Source of the DNA: an uncultured Clostridia bacterium
GTDB lineage: Bacteria > Bacillota > Clostridia > Oscillospirales > Acutalibacteraceae
DNA: 39,181 bases
Reading direction: 5' to 3'
Assembly: GCA_958436475.1 (NCBI GenBank)
Contig: CAUBKG010000010.1
Span: 1 to 39,181 of the forward strand
Part shown: positions 6,553 to 14,384 of the stretch, one piece after another
How the letters are laid out: each line of letters opens with the position of its first letter
Position numbering within the stretch: position 1 is the stretch's first letter
The notes under the pieces: generated by a model
What the model was told of the DNA's origin: nothing
What the model saw: the letters and a program-made list of their open reading frames with translations, nothing else
The model's database searches: none
Position numbers and translations under genes: made by a program

Positions 6553-6923
6553 TATGCCAGTTCCTCCTCTTTCTTTCCTTTGCAATTGATACAAATATCA
6601 CACTTAGAGGCTCCGAGACAATCTACAAAAGTATCGCCAACGGTCGTGATAGCCCCGAATTCCACGGGAACCTCCACGCAAATCGTTTGGCTGATGGTAA
6701 ATGTGCACACACCGTTTTTCTTGCCCGGGCACATCGTTTCGCCGGATTTTACGATGGGCTCGCCGCAGCATTTTGTTTTGGTCGCCCCGGCATGGGCAAA
6801 CGGCGTCACCGTTACAGGAACGCAAACGCCGACCTTCTGAAATCCAACTGCGGGGCAGGCTTTCTCAACGGGCTTTAAAGCATCTGTGTTAGCAGACATA
6901 TTGCAGTCCATACATTCTGACAT
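6552..6923 (-). CDS. cysteine-rich protein, first of a paralogous pair
   Basis: A 123-residue protein with a Cys/Met-containing N-terminus (MSECMDCNMSANTD), the motif KTKCCGEPIVKSGETMCPGKK, a strand FTISQTICVEVPVEFGAITT and a C-terminal CDICINCKGKKEEE. It aligns along its length with the next gene, so the two arose by duplication. Strong GAGAAGGAGG before the ATG at 6923. No secretion signal or membrane segment. The I-C-V-E-V-P-V-x-F-G-A strand recalls clostridial spore-surface proteins (established only as a resemblance); disulfide cross-linking or metal binding are possible roles. Confidence 0.72.
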   Translation of the reverse strand: MSECMDCNMSANTDALKPVEKACPAVGFQKVGVCVPVTVTPFAHAGATKTKCCGEPIVKSGETMCPGKKNGVCTFTISQTICVEVPVEFGAITTVGDTFVDCLGASKCDICINCKGKKEEELA

Positions 6924-6963
6924 TCTGTTACCTCCTTCTCATACAAAGACTAGTACATCCTAT

Positions 6964-7002
6964 GGAAAAGCGCACCGTATGGTGACAAGCCAGTGCTTTT
7001 CC
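6964..7002 (-). other. leader hairpin of the Cys-rich operon
   Basis: An 8-bp stem GGAAAAGC (6964-6971) with GCTTTTCC (6995-7002), holding an inner stem CACC (6973-6976) with GGTG (6981-6984). It sits about 40 bases upstream of the ATG at 6923 on the minus strand, so it is part of the leader or promoter region of that operon. No sigma-A promoter is convincing here. Confidence 0.45.
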
Positions 7003-7080
7003 GCCGCGCCTTTTTTCGTATCACGTAAGGCGTGCGTTTTGCAGTTGTTTTTATCTAGAAAAACGTGTCCGAATTCATCG

Positions 7081-7098
7081 AATGAATGTTTATTCAAA
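7081..7098 (+). promoter_or_regulatory. ARG box 1 (ArgR/AhrC operator)
   Basis: AATGAATGTTTATTCAAA matches the ArgR/AhrC half-site pattern TGAAT-N4-ATTCA exactly (7083-7096). Lies upstream of the argG promoter; ArgR family repressors bind such boxes with arginine as co-repressor. Confidence 0.75.
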
Positions 7099-7111
7099 TA
7101 TATTCAAAATT

Positions 7112-7129
7112 TTTGAATAAACATTCGAA
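7112..7129 (+). promoter_or_regulatory. ARG box 2 (ArgR/AhrC operator)
   Basis: TGAAT-AAAC-ATTCG (7114-7127), one base off the pattern. Its centre is 31 bp from that of box 1, about three helical turns, and it ends 7 bases before the argG -35. The two boxes form an inverted repeat with 15-base arms (7084-7098 and 7112-7126). Confidence 0.7.
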
Positions 7130-7136
7130 AAAGTGC

Positions 7137-7164
7137 TTGCAAAAACAGGAACTTGATGTATAAT
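7137..7164 (+). promoter_or_regulatory. argG promoter
   Basis: TTGCAA (7137-7142), 16-base spacer, TATAAT (7159-7164), with TGTG after the -10. The leader to argG would be about 100 bases. Confidence 0.7.
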
Positions 7165-7181
7165 GTGTGTAAACGGTTGCC

Positions 7182-7238
7182 GTTCCAAAGGAAATTACCT
7201 AACGCGCTGCCCTTTGCGGCGGTGGTTTCCTTTCGAAC
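7182..7238 (+). promoter_or_regulatory. argG leader hairpin
   Basis: The 5' leader of argG folds into a long stem: 7182-7199 pairs with 7221-7238 (GTTC with GAAC, one C-C mismatch, then AAAGGAAA with TTTCCTTT, two G-U pairs, ACC with GGT). The 21-base loop is G/C rich. No T run follows, so it is not a terminator; it could affect mRNA stability or translation. Confidence 0.5.
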
Positions 7239-7270
7239 AGCAGCCTTAAGGAAAAACGGAGGTATGAAAC

Positions 7271-8491
7271 ATGTCTGAAATCAAAAAGGTCGTTCTCGCG
7301 TATTCCGGCGGGCTCGACACGTCCATTATCATCCCGTGGCTCAAGGAGCATTATAACAACTGCGAAGTCATCGCCGTGGCAGCGGACGTTGGCCAGGGCG
7401 CGGAGCTTTCCGGCCTCGAGGAAAAGGCCATCAAGACGGGCGCTTCCAAGCTGTATATCGAAGACCTCCGAAAGGAATTCATTGAAGATTACATCTGGCC
7501 CACCATCAAGGCCGGCGCCAAATATGAAAACGAATACCTGCTCGGCACCGCGTTTGCCCGCCCGATCATCGGCAAGCGCCTCGTGGAGATCGCCAAAAAG
7601 GAGGGAGCAGATGCCATTGCGCACGGCTGCACCGGAAAGGGAAACGACCAGGTTCGCTTCGAGCTTGCCATCAAGGCGTTCGCTCCGAACATGAAGATCA
7701 TCGCCCCGTGGCGCACATGGGAATTCAAGTCCCGCGATGACGAAATCGATTACGCGGAGGCCAAGGGCATCCCGCTCAATATTACGAGGGAAACCAACTA
7801 TTCGAAGGATAAGAACCTCTGGCACCTTTCCCACGAGGGGCTCGACCTCGAAGACCCGGCGAACGAGCCGAAGTACGATGAAATCCTCGAGATGGGTGTT
7901 TCCCCGGAAAAGGCTCCCGATCAACCCACCTATATCACCCTTTCGTTTGAGAAGGGCGTCCCCGTTGCGCTGGACGGCGTGAAGATGGACGGCATCGAGC
8001 TCATCACAAAGCTCAACAAGCTGGGCGGTGAAAACGGCATCGGCATTCTGGATATGGTGGAAAACCGCCTCGTGGGCATGAAGTCCCGCGGCGTGTATGA
8101 AACCCCGGGCGGCGCTATCCTTTATAAAGCGCACGACCTGCTCGAAACCCTCACGCTCGACCGCGATACCCAGCACTTCAAGCAGATGATCGCCGGCCAG
8201 TTTGCAGACCTCGTTTACTTCGGCAAGTGGTATACGCCCCTGCGCGAGGCGCTTTCCGCCTTTGTGGATGAAACGCAGAAAACCGCAACCGGCGAAGTGA
8301 AGCTCAAGCTGTATAAGGGCAATATCATTCCCGCCAGCATCACCTCTCCCTATAGCCTCTATGACGAAGAATTCGCTTCCTTCGGGGAAGATGAGGTTTA
8401 TGACCAGAACGATTCCGCGGGCTTCATCAACCTGTTTGGCCTGCCCATCAAGATCAAGGCTCTTCTGGAAGAGAAAAGAAATAATCAGTAA
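7271..8491 (+). CDS. argG: argininosuccinate synthase
   Basis: Condenses citrulline and aspartate using ATP, the penultimate step of arginine synthesis. The 406 residues are full length. The N-terminal P-loop-like AYSGGLDTS (residues 10-18) is the pyrophosphatase signature; AHGCTGKGNDQVRFE, the citrulline and aspartate site region, and the ITRETNYSKDKNLWHLSHEG segment follow, and GRPxGVYETPGG-type sequence (here KSRGVYETPGG) is near the C-terminus. ACGGAGG precedes the ATG. Directly followed by argH 12 bases on, so the two form one operon controlled by the ARG boxes upstream. Confidence 0.98.
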   Translation: MSEIKKVVLAYSGGLDTSIIIPWLKEHYNNCEVIAVAADVGQGAELSGLEEKAIKTGASKLYIEDLRKEFIEDYIWPTIKAGAKYENEYLLGTAFARPIIGKRLVEIAKKEGADAIAHGCTGKGNDQVRFELAIKAFAPNMKIIAPWRTWEFKSRDDEIDYAEAKGIPLNITRETNYSKDKNLWHLSHEGLDLEDPANEPKYDEILEMGVSPEKAPDQPTYITLSFEKGVPVALDGVKMDGIELITKLNKLGGENGIGILDMVENRLVGMKSRGVYETPGGAILYKAHDLLETLTLDRDTQHFKQMIAGQFADLVYFGKWYTPLREALSAFVDETQKTATGEVKLKLYKGNIIPASITSPYSLYDEEFASFGEDEVYDQNDSAGFINLFGLPIKIKALLEEKRNNQ

Positions 8492-8503
8492 CGGGGTGTA
8501 CGC

Positions 8504-9871
8504 ATGAAGCTCTGGGCGGGACGATTCAAATCAGAAGTCTCCAAAACAACCAACGATTTCAATTCCTCCATTCCCTTTGATAAACGGATGTACCGTCAGG
8601 ATATCGAGGGGAGCATGGCGCACGCGGAAATGCTCGGCGCCTGCGGCGTAATCGCCGCGGAGGAAGCGGAAAAAATCATTGCGGGCCTCGAAGGCATCCT
8701 TGCCGACCTCGAAAGCGGCGCGCTCGCCATCGATATGCAGGCGGAGGACATCCACACCTTTATCGAAGGGGAGCTCACCGCCCGCCTCGGCGATACCGGC
8801 AAGCGCCTGCATACGGCGCGTTCGCGCAACGACCAGGTCGCGCTGGATATCCGCCTGTATCTGCTCACGCAGGTGGAAAGCATCCGCAGCCAGTTAAAGG
8901 AATTGATCCAGGTGCTGTGCGAAAAGGCGGAGGCCTATGCGGAAGCCGTCATGCCGGGGTATACCCACATGCAGCGCGCGCAGCCCATCACCTTCGGGCA
9001 TCATCTGATGGCTTATGCGGAAATGCTCCTGCGGGATATCGACCGCCTGTGCGATGCGGAAAAGCGCATGCGCGTGTCTCCGCTCGGCTCGGGCGCACTT
9101 GCGGGCACAACCTACCCGATCGACCGGGAACGGGTTGCCAGGGCGCTTTCCCTCAGCGGCATTTCCTATAACAGCTTAGACGGCGTTTCCGACCGTGATT
9201 TTGCGGTGGAATTCGCTTCGGCGCTTTCTCTCATTATGGTTCACCTTTCGCGCTTTTCGGAGGAAATCATCCTCTGGTGCTCGTGGGAGTTTAAATTCAT
9301 TGAGCTGGACGATGCGTTTTCCACCGGCTCGAGCATCATGCCGCAGAAGAAAAATCCGGATATTGCGGAGCTCGTGCGCGGCAAGTCGGGGCGCGTATTC
9401 GGCGATCTGATGACGCTTCTCACGGTGATGAAAGGCCTGCCCCTTGCATACAACAAGGATATGCAGGAGGATAAGGAAGCAATTTTTGACGCGGTGGACA
9501 CGGTCGGGATGTGCCTGACTGCCTTTACACCCATGCTTGCTACCATGACCGTTCTGCCGGAAAACATGCGCCATGCGGCGGCGGCCGGCTTTATCAACGC
9601 GACCGACTGCGCCGATTATCTCGTGAAGAAGGGCCTGCCCTTCCGCGATGCGTATAAGGCAACGGGAACGCTCGTCGCTTACTGCATCGACCACGGAAAA
9701 ACCCTCGAAACGCTGACGCTCCCGGAATACCAAAGCGTATGCGAAGTATTCGACGAGGGCGTTTACGAGGCGATTTCGCTCGAAACCTGCGTAGCCGGGA
9801 GAAACACGCCGGGCGGCCCCGCCCCCGAATGCGTGCGCGCGAGGGCGCGGCAGGTCAAGAAGCTTCTGTAA
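8504..9871 (+). CDS. argH: argininosuccinate lyase
   Basis: Splits argininosuccinate to arginine and fumarate. 455 residues, normal length, tetrameric fumarase/aspartase superfamily. It shows MKLWAGRFKSE at the start, TARSRNDQVALD (substrate site), MPGYTHMQRAQPITFGHHL with the catalytic-type His, and the superfamily signature GSSIMPQKKNPD around residues 278-289, whose Ser is the catalytic base. Ends with an RARARQVKKLL helix. Co-transcribed with argG; a hairpin about 24 bases after the stop ends the pair. Confidence 0.98.
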   Translation: MKLWAGRFKSEVSKTTNDFNSSIPFDKRMYRQDIEGSMAHAEMLGACGVIAAEEAEKIIAGLEGILADLESGALAIDMQAEDIHTFIEGELTARLGDTGKRLHTARSRNDQVALDIRLYLLTQVESIRSQLKELIQVLCEKAEAYAEAVMPGYTHMQRAQPITFGHHLMAYAEMLLRDIDRLCDAEKRMRVSPLGSGALAGTTYPIDRERVARALSLSGISYNSLDGVSDRDFAVEFASALSLIMVHLSRFSEEIILWCSWEFKFIELDDAFSTGSSIMPQKKNPDIAELVRGKSGRVFGDLMTLLTVMKGLPLAYNKDMQEDKEAIFDAVDTVGMCLTAFTPMLATMTVLPENMRHAAAAGFINATDCADYLVKKGLPFRDAYKATGTLVAYCIDHGKTLETLTLPEYQSVCEVFDEGVYEAISLETCVAGRNTPGGPAPECVRARARQVKKLL

Positions 9872-9894
9872 ATGCTTTTTATTTCGTATTTTTT

Positions 9895-9917
9895 GTGCCG
9901 GCTTATAAAACCGGCAC
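9895..9917 (+). terminator. terminator after argGH
   Basis: Stem GTGCCGG (9895-9901) with CCGGCAC (9911-9917), 9-base loop, followed by ATTTGTCTTTT. Arms are short but the T run is reasonable. The following bases to 10006 hold no clear promoter or ARG box; a second short palindrome CGGCCG-CGTTT-GGCCG lies just before argC. Confidence 0.6.
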
Positions 9918-10006
9918 ATTTGTCTTTTATATTTCAAGGGGGCTTTAGGGCTCTCTGTTCTATTTTTCCAGGAACGGCCGCGTTTGGCCGCTGAGGAGGT
10001 AAGAAT

Positions 10007-11044
10007 ATGAAAATCAGGGCTTCAATCATCGGAGCGACCGGATACGCAGGGGCAGAGCTGCTCCGCATCCTTCTTGCGCACCCACAGGCGGAAGTGGCGG
10101 GGATAAGCTCGGTCAGCTTCGAGGGAAAGGCCATCAGTGACGTATACCCGGCCTTTCGCGCCATCTGCGAGCAGGCCTGCGGAACAAAGGAGCAGGCGGT
10201 GGAAGCGGGAGACGTTGTTTTTGCCGCCCTGCCGCATGGGCTTTCGCAGGAGCTTGCAGCGGAATGCTATGAGAAGGGAAAGGTTTTTATCGACCTCGGC
10301 GCGGATTTCCGCTTGGAAAGCGCGGAGGAATATCAGGAATGGTATGGCTGCGAGTTTATAAGCAGGGAACTGCATGAAAAATCCGTTTATGCCCTGCCGG
10401 AGCTGTTCCGCAAGGATATTTCGCGCGATAAGATCCTCGCAAACCCCGGCTGTTACCCCACCAGCGCTGCGCTGGGGCTGTTCCCGGCACTGAAAAAAGG
10501 ACTCGTATCGCCGGAGGGGATCGTAATCGATTCGAAATCCGGCGCCACGGGCGCGGGGCGCGGGCTTTCCCAAACCACTCATTTCTGCGAATGCAACGAA
10601 GGCTTTGCGCCGTATAAAGTGGCGCAGCACCGCCATACGCCGGAAATCGAGCAGACTCTTTCCAAGGCGGCAGGCAAGCCGCTCCGCGTCACCTTCGTGC
10701 CGCATCTTCTGCCGGTAAACCGCGGGATTATTTCCACCATGTATGGGAGGCTAAACGGCGGAGCAGACGAGGAAGCCATTCGGGCGGTATATGAAGAATG
10801 GTACCGCGGAGAACCGTTTATACGCTTGCTTCCCAAGGGGCAGGCCGCCAACCTGCGCAGCGTTCGCTGCTCGAATTACTGCGATATTTCCCTGCATCCT
10901 GATTTCCGCACCGGCACGCTGGTGGTGGTTTCGGCGATCGACAATATGGTAAAGGGCGCGGCGGGGCAGGCCGTGCAGAATATGAATATCTGCTTCGGGC
11001 TTCCTGAAACTATGGGGCTCGATATGATTCCCCCCGCATTTTAA
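10007..11044 (+). CDS. argC: N-acetyl-gamma-glutamyl-phosphate reductase
   Basis: NADPH reduction of N-acetylglutamyl phosphate to the semialdehyde, third step of arginine synthesis. 345 residues, full length. The Rossmann opening ASIIGATGYAGAELLRIL, FAALPHGLS, the active-site segment LANPGCYPTSAALGLFP (nucleophilic Cys), DSKSGATGAGRG and the C-terminal LVVVSAIDNMVKGAAGQAVQN are all present. GAGGAGG precedes the ATG at good spacing. First gene of argCJBDF, whose members are separated by at most about 30 bases. Confidence 0.98.
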   Translation: MKIRASIIGATGYAGAELLRILLAHPQAEVAGISSVSFEGKAISDVYPAFRAICEQACGTKEQAVEAGDVVFAALPHGLSQELAAECYEKGKVFIDLGADFRLESAEEYQEWYGCEFISRELHEKSVYALPELFRKDISRDKILANPGCYPTSAALGLFPALKKGLVSPEGIVIDSKSGATGAGRGLSQTTHFCECNEGFAPYKVAQHRHTPEIEQTLSKAAGKPLRVTFVPHLLPVNRGIISTMYGRLNGGADEEAIRAVYEEWYRGEPFIRLLPKGQAANLRSVRCSNYCDISLHPDFRTGTLVVVSAIDNMVKGAAGQAVQNMNICFGLPETMGLDMIPPAF

Positions 11045-11058
11045 GGAGGAAACGGTAT

Positions 11059-12282
11059 ATGGAAAACATCCGGTTTATCCCCGGAAGCGTAACAGCGCCG
11101 AAAGGGTTTCGGGCCGCCGGTATTTACGCGGGCCTCAGATACAATAAGACCAAAAAGGACCTGGCCCTGATCGCCGCGGAAACGGAATGCGCGGCGGCGG
11201 CCATGTATACCACGAATAAAGTTAAGGGAGCGCCCCTCCTTGTTACGGAGCGGCATCTCGAAAACGGCAGGGCGCGCGCGGTCATCTGCAACAGCGGAAA
11301 CGCCAACACCTGCAATGCGGATGGGGAGGAAAAGGCCCGCCGCATGAGCGAGCTCGCGGCGGAAGCGCTTGGGATTTCACCCGAAGACGTGATTGTGGCT
11401 TCCACCGGCGTGATCGGGCAGATATTGCCCCTCGAGCCGATCGAGAAGGGAATAGGGCCGCTCGCGGCGGCGCTCTCCAAAGAGGGGGCATCGGATGCGG
11501 CGCAGGCCATCATGACCACCGATACCCACCCGAAGGAATACGCCGTGGAATTTCCTTTGTCCGGCGCCTCCTGCCGCATCGGCGGAATTGCCAAGGGCTC
11601 CGGCATGATCCATCCCAATATGGCGACCATGCTGGGCTTCCTGACCTCGGATGTCAGCATTTCTCCGGAAATGATCCGCAGGGCCCTTCATTCCGTAGTA
11701 CCTGATACCTTCAATATGATCAGCGTGGACGGCGATACCTCAACGAACGATATGGTCTGCCTCATGGCCTCGGGTCTCGCGGGCAATCCGACGATCGAAG
11801 CAGACGGAACGGATTATGAAACGTTTCGTGCGGCGCTTTACGTTCTGTGCGAAGCAATCAGCAAAGACCTCGCGGGAGACGGCGAGGGCGCAACCAAGCT
11901 GCTCGAATGCGAGCTTGCAGGCGCCGAAACGGAAGAGCAGGCAAAAGCCGTTGCAAAGTCCGTGATCTGTTCCTCGCTCGTAAAGGCTGCCATGTTTGGA
12001 AAGGACGCCAACTGGGGCCGCGTGCTCTGCGCGATCGGTTACGCGCCTGTGGAGGTGGACGTTACCAAGGTGTTCGTTTCCTTCCGCTCCAAGGCGGGAG
12101 AGGTCGTGGTGTGCGAAAACGGCGCGGGAGTTCCGTTCAGCGAGGAAAAAGCTGCGCAGGTGCTGAGCGAGCACGATGTGACCATTTATGTCGATTTAAA
12201 TGCCGGAGCCGCCTATACCAAAGCATGGGGCTGCGACCTCACGTACGATTACGTGCGTATCAACGGCGATTACCGCACCTGA
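11059..12282 (+). CDS. argJ: bifunctional glutamate N-acetyltransferase / ornithine acetyltransferase
   Basis: Moves the acetyl group from N-acetylornithine to glutamate, recycling it and making a separate ArgE unnecessary. 407 residues, complete. The autocleavage site is visible at Ala189-Thr190 in HPNMATMLGF; Thr190 becomes the N-terminal nucleophile of the beta chain. Other family marks are YTTNKVKGAPLLVTE, CNSGNANTCN, STGVIGQ, and KDANWGRVLCAIGYA. Whether it also uses acetyl-CoA (the full argA function) cannot be told from sequence alone; no argA lies in the window. Ribosome site AAGGAGG precedes the ATG. Confidence 0.97.
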   Translation: MENIRFIPGSVTAPKGFRAAGIYAGLRYNKTKKDLALIAAETECAAAAMYTTNKVKGAPLLVTERHLENGRARAVICNSGNANTCNADGEEKARRMSELAAEALGISPEDVIVASTGVIGQILPLEPIEKGIGPLAAALSKEGASDAAQAIMTTDTHPKEYAVEFPLSGASCRIGGIAKGSGMIHPNMATMLGFLTSDVSISPEMIRRALHSVVPDTFNMISVDGDTSTNDMVCLMASGLAGNPTIEADGTDYETFRAALYVLCEAISKDLAGDGEGATKLLECELAGAETEEQAKAVAKSVICSSLVKAAMFGKDANWGRVLCAIGYAPVEVDVTKVFVSFRSKAGEVVVCENGAGVPFSEEKAAQVLSEHDVTIYVDLNAGAAYTKAWGCDLTYDYVRINGDYRT

Positions 12283-12309
12283 TTTTTTGCAGAAAGGGAG
12301 TACGCCTCC

Positions 12310-13167
12310 ATGGGCTTATCGAATTTTGACCGGGCGGAAGTGCTGGTTCAGGCGCTGCCCTATATCAAGAAATATTATCAGAAGACCATCGTCATCAAAT
12401 ACGGCGGCAACGCCATGATCAACGAGGAACTGAAGGACGCCGTCATGACCGATATCGTCCTGCTTTCCCTCGTCGGCATCCATGTGGTGCTGGTGCACGG
12501 CGGCGGGCCGGAAATTTCCGAAATGCTGCGTAAGATCGGCAAAGAAAGTAAGTTTATCGGCGGCCTGCGGTATACTGATGAAGAGACGATGGAAGTCGCC
12601 CAGATGGTTCTTTCGGGGAAGACGAATAAAAACCTCGTAAAGCGCTTAAATATGCACGGAGGCCGAGCACTTGGCCTCTGCGGGCTGGACGGCGGCATGA
12701 TCCGCGCCGTGAAAATGCAGGGGGATGTGGATTTGGGCCTGGTGGGGGAAATCACCTCGGTGGACGTTACCCCCATCGCCGATGCGCTCGAGGCCGGGTA
12801 TATTCCGGTCATTTCCACGATCGGAGCAGACGAGGAGGGCAATTCCTACAACATCAATGCCGATACGGCGGCGGCACAGATCGCGGCGGCCATCGGCGCG
12901 GAACGGCTGATCCTCATGACCGATATCTGCGGCCTCCTCCGGGACAAAGACGATGAATCCACGCTGATTCCCAATGTCAACGTCAGCGAAGTGCCGTTCC
13001 TCAAAAAGCAGGGCATCATTTCAGGCGGCATGATCCCGAAGATCGACTGCTGTGTGGAGGGGGTTCGCCGCGGCGTTCGCCACGCGGTGATTATAGACGG
13101 CCGCAAGCGCCACTCCATCCTGATCGAAATGCTGACCGACGAAGGCGCTGGCACGATGTTTGAATAA
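12310..13167 (+). CDS. argB: acetylglutamate kinase
   Basis: Phosphorylates N-acetylglutamate, the usual control step of arginine synthesis. 285 residues. Shows TIVIKYGGNAM (ATP-binding Lys), VLVHGGGPEI, GLCGLDGGMIRAVK, NINADTAAAQIAAAIGAE and SGGMIPKIDCCVEGVRRGV. It has an N-terminal helix (FDRAEVLVQALPYIKKYY) before the kinase core; in this family such a helix is characteristic of hexameric, arginine-inhibited enzymes, so feedback inhibition is likely. Preceded by AAAGGGAG. The stop is followed immediately by argD. Confidence 0.97.
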   Translation: MGLSNFDRAEVLVQALPYIKKYYQKTIVIKYGGNAMINEELKDAVMTDIVLLSLVGIHVVLVHGGGPEISEMLRKIGKESKFIGGLRYTDEETMEVAQMVLSGKTNKNLVKRLNMHGGRALGLCGLDGGMIRAVKMQGDVDLGLVGEITSVDVTPIADALEAGYIPVISTIGADEEGNSYNINADTAAAQIAAAIGAERLILMTDICGLLRDKDDESTLIPNVNVSEVPFLKKQGIISGGMIPKIDCCVEGVRRGVRHAVIIDGRKRHSILIEMLTDEGAGTMFE

Positions 13168-14372
13168 TGGGAGACATGATGATGAACCACAAGACGACGG
13201 AAGAAATAATGGCTCTGGACCGGCAGAATCATATGGGAGCCTATGGGCGTTTTCCTGCGGCGCTTACCTCCGGCAAAGGAGCAGCGGCGTTCGATCCGGA
13301 AGGGAAACGGTATATCGACTTTGGCAGCGGCATCGGGGTGAATTCGCTCGGCTATGCGGACGAAGGCTGGGTACAGGCCGTTTCCGGGCAGGCCGCCCGC
13401 ATCCAGCATACCTCCAATCTTTATTACAACCAGCCGCAGGCGGAGCTTTCGGAAATGCTCTGCGGTCTTACCGGCTATTCCAAAGCGTTCCTCTGCAATT
13501 CCGGAGCGGAGGCGAACGAATGCGCCATCAAGCTCGCGAGAAAATACAGCTTTGAACATTACGGCGAGGGCAGAAACCAGATCATCACCCTTCGGAATTC
13601 CTTCCACGGCCGCACGGTGACCACCCTTTCTGCCACCGGGCAGGATAGTATGCATGATTTCTTTTTCCCCTTTACCGGCGGCTTTGCGTATGCGGAAGCG
13701 GGAAGCCTGGAAGAACTGAAAGGCCTTGCGGGAAAAAGCACCTGTGCCGTAATGATGGAGCTTATCCAGGGGGAAGGCGGCGTGCGCCCGTTAGAGGCAG
13801 AATATGTCCGCGAAGCGGCGGCCCTCTGCAAAGAGCGGGATATCCTGCTGATTGTAGACGAAGTGCAGACCGGCATCGGCCGCACGGGCAGGCTCTTTGC
13901 CTATGAGCATTACGGCATCCGGCCGGATATCGTCACTGCGGCAAAGGGGCTCGGCGGCGGGCTTCCCATCGGAGCGTGCCTCTGCAATGAGAAGCTTTCA
14001 GAGGTGATCGGCCCCGGCCAGCACGGCACAACCTTTGGCGGGAATCCCGTGGTGTGTGCCGGAGCGCTGTATGTGCTCGGCCGCGTTACCGCTCCGGGGT
14101 TTCTCGAAGAAGTGGAGGAAAAGGGGGAATATCTCCGCTCCCGCGTTGCCGCCCTCCCGCAGGTAAGGGAAGTGCGCGGCCGCGGAATGATGCTCGGCGC
14201 AGTGCTCGAGGAGGGAGAGGCAAAGGCAATCGCCGCGCGGTGTGTGGAAAACGGCCTGCTCATCCTCACGGCAAAAACGCTTCTGCGCATGCTGCCGCCC
14301 TTAACCATAACAAAAGCGGAAATCGACGAAGGACTCGGAATCTTGAGCCGCGTCCTCGATACCACGAAATAA
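13167..14372 (+). CDS. argD: acetylornithine aminotransferase
   Basis: PLP-dependent conversion of N-acetylglutamate semialdehyde to N-acetylornithine. Class III aminotransferase of about 400 residues, with NSGAEANECAIKLARK, SFHGRT, IQGEGGVRP, the PLP aspartate in LLIVDEVQTGIGRTG and the Schiff-base lysine in TAAKGLGGGLPIGA. The longest start is ATG 13167, overlapping the argB stop by one base, but GGGAG at 13169-13174 serves the ATGs at 13179 or 13182 better, so the real N-terminus is probably MNHKTTEE. The operon position fixes it as ArgD rather than another class III transaminase. Confidence 0.95.
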   Translation: MGDMMMNHKTTEEIMALDRQNHMGAYGRFPAALTSGKGAAAFDPEGKRYIDFGSGIGVNSLGYADEGWVQAVSGQAARIQHTSNLYYNQPQAELSEMLCGLTGYSKAFLCNSGAEANECAIKLARKYSFEHYGEGRNQIITLRNSFHGRTVTTLSATGQDSMHDFFFPFTGGFAYAEAGSLEELKGLAGKSTCAVMMELIQGEGGVRPLEAEYVREAAALCKERDILLIVDEVQTGIGRTGRLFAYEHYGIRPDIVTAAKGLGGGLPIGACLCNEKLSEVIGPGQHGTTFGGNPVVCAGALYVLGRVTAPGFLEEVEEKGEYLRSRVAALPQVREVRGRGMMLGAVLEEGEAKAIAARCVENGLLILTAKTLLRMLPPLTITKAEIDEGLGILSRVLDTTK

Positions 14373-14384
14373 GGAGTGAGAGAG

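Noticed and set aside
6924..7080. Sporulation (sigma-E or sigma-K) promoter for the Cys-rich operon, from CATACGGT on the minus strand
   Set aside because: The -10-like match has no acceptable -35 at the required distance, so it was not listed as a promoter.
14376..14384. GTG at 14376 as the argF start
   Set aside because: It overlaps the AAGGAG ribosome site that serves the ATG at 14385, and the extra three residues are outside the family N-terminus.
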